This document shows, one piece after another, positions 12,763 through 14,556 of a DNA stretch of 14,556 nucleotides. The notes under the pieces are model-generated. The model worked only from the letters and a program-made list of their open reading frames with translations, searched no databases and was not told the DNA's origin. The DNA is from JBFWYO01 sp050186335 (GTDB taxonomy: Bacteria > Pseudomonadota > Alphaproteobacteria > Bin65). Positions within the stretch are counted from its first letter, which is position 1. The number at the start of each line of letters is the position of its first letter. Made by a program: the position numbers and the translations under genes. The stretch lies in assembly GCA_050186335.1 (NCBI GenBank), contig JBFWYO010000100.1, positions 1 to 14,556 on the forward strand. The letters run 5' to 3'.

Positions 12763-14388
12763 TTACTGCGTCGCCATGTCGGTTTCACCCTGGCGCTCCT
12801 TCTTCTCCTCGGGAATCTCGGTCATTGTTGCTTCCGTCAACAGCAGGACACTCGACACCGACACTGCATTCTCCAACGCCACGCGGACGACCTTCGTCGG
12901 ATCGATGATGCCTGCCTCGACTAGATCGACGTACTCATTGCGCGCGGCATCGAAACCGACATTACCTTTTTCGGCAATCATACGCGCCACGGCTACACCC
13001 CCGTCGACCGACGAATTTTCCGCAATCTGCCGTGCGGGCACTTCCAGCGCCCGTTTCAGGATACGAACACCGGTGCGTTCATCGCCGTCGCACTTTGCTT
13101 CTTCGCGTGCCACGGCATCGATGCAGCGCAGCAATGCCAAGCCGCCTCCCGGCACAACCCCTTCGGCCACCGCCGCTTTGGTGGCGCTGATGGCATCGTC
13201 CAGCGCATCCTTCTTCGTCTTCATTTCCGCTTCCGACGGAGCGCCGACACGGACCACCGCCACGCCGCCGGAAAGCTTGGCCAGACGCTCTTGCAGCTTT
13301 TCGCGATCGTAATCGCTCGTGGTTTTCTCGATCTCCCGCCGGATCTGCTGGATTCTGCCGTCGATCATTGGCCGCTGGCCGGCGCCACCGATTAGCGTGG
13401 TGTTGTCCTTGTCGACGACGACCCGCTTGGCACGACCGAGTTGAGCCAACGTGACCGTTTCGAGTTTGGTGCCGAGCTCCTCGGCGATCAACTCCCCGCC
13501 GGTCAACACCGCGATATCGGCCAGCATGGCCTTGCGCCGATCGCCGAATCCCGGCGCTTTGACCGCACAGCTCTTCAGTACGCCCCGCAATTGATTGACG
13601 ATAAGCGTCGCCAAAGCCTCGCCCTCGACATCCTCAGCCACCACGAGAACCGGCCGAGCCGATTTCGCCACCTGTTCGAGCGTAGGAATCAAGTCCTTCA
13701 GCGAAGCGATCTTGCGATCGCAGATCAGGACGAACGGGTCCTCGAGAATGGCTTCCATCTTTTCCGGATCGGTCACGAAATACGGCGATAAAAATCCGCG
13801 ATCGAATTGCATGCCTTCGACGACCTCCAATACAGTTTCGGTCGTCTTCGATTCCTCGACCGTGATCACGCCGTCCTTGCCCACTTTATCCATGGCGTCG
13901 GCAATCAATTCTCCGACCGCTGCATCGTTATGAGCGGAGATTGCCGCTACCTGCGCTTTCTCCTTGCGCGTGCCAACGGGTTTGGACAGGGCGCGCAGCG
14001 CATCGACAACAGCCTTTGCGCCTCGTTCCAGACCTCGCTTCAAATCAATCGCACTGGCACCGGCGACGACGTTCCGGATGCCGTCAGCGATGATCGCATG
14101 CGCCAGGATGGTCGATGTGCTGGTCCCGTCGCCGACCACATCGGCGGTTCGTTCCGCCGCCTGGCGCAGCATCTGGGCGCCGAGATTCTCCTCCGGGTCT
14201 TTCAGGTCGAATTCCTTGGCGATCGTGACTCCGTCGTTGCAGACAAGCGGCGTACCCCACTTGCGCTGAATCAGCACCGATTTCGACTTGGGACCGAGGG
14301 TGACTCGCACGGCGTCGGCAAGCTGCGAGACGCCGCGCAATATCTTCTCGCGCGCGGCCGAACGAAACAGGACGTGCTTGTGAGCCAT
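12763..14388 (-). CDS. groEL: 60 kDa chaperonin GroEL, divergent paralogue without GGM tail
   Basis: 541 residues, full length. ATG 14388 is chosen because TGGAGGGG (14393-14400) is 4 nt upstream and the protein aligns from residue 1 with E. coli GroEL; a further in-frame ATG at 14481 adds residues foreign to the family. Nucleotide site: TLGP (30-33), GDGTS (86-90) with Asp87, the DDAISATKAAVAEGVVPGGG segment carrying the catalytic-Asp equivalent of D398, and DPTKVVR near the C-terminus. Position 51 is Asn (CNDG) where E. coli has Lys. The apical GMQFDRGFLSPYF and GEALATLIVN segments are conserved. The C-terminus ends EKKERQGETDMATQ instead of the Gly-Gly-Met repeat. No groES lies within the 168 nt upstream. 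It is probably a secondary, stress-linked chaperonin. Confidence 0.94.
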   Translation of the reverse strand: MAHKHVLFRSAAREKILRGVSQLADAVRVTLGPKSKSVLIQRKWGTPLVCNDGVTIAKEFDLKDPEENLGAQMLRQAAERTADVVGDGTSTSTILAHAIIADGIRNVVAGASAIDLKRGLERGAKAVVDALRALSKPVGTRKEKAQVAAISAHNDAAVGELIADAMDKVGKDGVITVEESKTTETVLEVVEGMQFDRGFLSPYFVTDPEKMEAILEDPFVLICDRKIASLKDLIPTLEQVAKSARPVLVVAEDVEGEALATLIVNQLRGVLKSCAVKAPGFGDRRKAMLADIAVLTGGELIAEELGTKLETVTLAQLGRAKRVVVDKDNTTLIGGAGQRPMIDGRIQQIRREIEKTTSDYDREKLQERLAKLSGGVAVVRVGAPSEAEMKTKKDALDDAISATKAAVAEGVVPGGGLALLRCIDAVAREEAKCDGDERTGVRILKRALEVPARQIAENSSVDGGVAVARMIAEKGNVGFDAARNEYVDLVEAGIIDPTKVVRVALENAVSVSSVLLLTEATMTEIPEEKKERQGETDMATQ

Positions 14389-14413
14389 AAGACCCCTCCA
14401 GGAGATTCCCGAG

Positions 14414-14428
14414 GGCGCTGCTTGCGCC
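14414..14428 (-). promoter_or_regulatory. Small hairpin in the groEL leader
   Basis: GGCGC (14414-14418) and GCGCC (14424-14428) pair perfectly around a 5-nt loop, ending 14 nt before the TGGAGGGG ribosome binding site in the leftward message. No CIRCE element is present. A thermosensor role is possible but unsupported beyond position. Confidence 0.25.
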
Positions 14429-14488
14429 GCCAGGGACAAGTTGAACGTTGTTAAATTACGTTCCATCGGCTCATTCGCCATTGATTCT

Positions 14489-14494
14489 TGTCAA
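14489..14494 (-). promoter_or_regulatory. Possible -35 element of the groEL promoter
   Basis: A perfect TTGACA on the minus strand about 100 nt before groEL. The region 16-18 nt downstream has no good -10 hexamer, so this is weak evidence. I see no CIRCE repeat and no clear heat-shock sigma factor promoter. Confidence 0.2.
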
Positions 14495-14521
14495 TTTCAG
14501 AGGGCGATGTGTCGATAGATT

Positions 14522-14551
14522 TAAACAAAGCGCGCCACTTACCGGCGCTTC
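14522..14551 (-). terminator. Terminator-like hairpin for a gene beyond the right edge
   Basis: On the leftward strand AAGCGC (14551-14546) pairs with GCGCTT (14534-14529) around 11 nt and is followed by TGTTT, a T-rich run. This fits an intrinsic terminator closing a leftward gene just outside the window, which would make groEL the start of its own unit. Confidence 0.35.
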
Positions 14552-14556
14552 AAAAT

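Noticed and set aside
14389..14481. GroEL start 31 codons upstream at 14481
   Set aside because: GroEL aligns from the Met at 14388, which has TGGAGGGG just before it.
14389..14556. CIRCE (HrcA) element upstream of groEL
   Set aside because: I searched for TTAGCACTC-N9-GAGTGCTAA by eye on both strands and found no resemblance.
1..14556. Mobile elements, CRISPR, toxin-antitoxin or phage genes
   Set aside because: No transposase, integrase, direct-repeat array or small two-gene module was found. All strong coding regions are accounted for by metabolic, transport and stress genes.

Overview
The window reads as chromosomal DNA from a GC-rich (roughly 60%) Gram-negative bacterium, most likely a proteobacterium and perhaps an alphaproteobacterium. 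The evidence is the LIV-type uptake operon with a twin-arginine-like binding-protein signal, the style of the two short-chain dehydrogenases, and the HPF plus cold-shock fusion protein. The placement comes from protein style only. I see no tRNA, rRNA, CRISPR array, insertion sequence or prophage gene.

Left part (1-4430): a leftward operon for a branched-chain-amino-acid-type (HAAT/LIV) ABC transporter in the order livG-livF-livH-livM, followed by the start of a periplasmic binding-protein gene that runs off the left edge. The four livGFHM genes are packed with 3-4 nt gaps or overlaps. The binding-protein gene sits 197 nt further on and has its own good sigma70-like promoter, a palindrome at the expected transcription start, and a hairpin just before its ribosome binding site. 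A 392-nt region separates livG from the rightward genes. It holds overlapping divergent promoter candidates, an operator-like inverted repeat and a possible folded leader RNA.

Middle part (4431-12020), all rightward: two short-chain dehydrogenases, then a 2-oxo acid dehydrogenase cluster (E1 alpha, E1 beta, an unusually short E2), a Glu/Leu/Phe/Val-type amino acid dehydrogenase placed 2 nt after E2, and a homologue of cyclic 2,3-diphosphoglycerate synthetase. No E3 (dihydrolipoamide dehydrogenase) gene is in the window. A consistent reading is that amino acids are imported, oxidatively deaminated to 2-oxo acids, and decarboxylated to acyl-CoA, with the SDRs acting on downstream hydroxyacyl or alcohol intermediates. 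That pathway is inferred from gene order, and the substrates cannot be read from the sequence.

Right part (12093-14556), leftward: a non-standard GroEL with a non-canonical C-terminus, no adjacent groES in view and Asn at the position of E. coli Lys51, followed by a ribosome-hibernation (HPF/RaiA) domain fused to a cold-shock domain. The two look like a stress operon and converge on the cyclic-diphosphoglycerate synthetase gene. A synthetase for a known thermoprotectant next to a chaperonin and a hibernation factor is the most suggestive grouping here and could be a stress or dormancy module.
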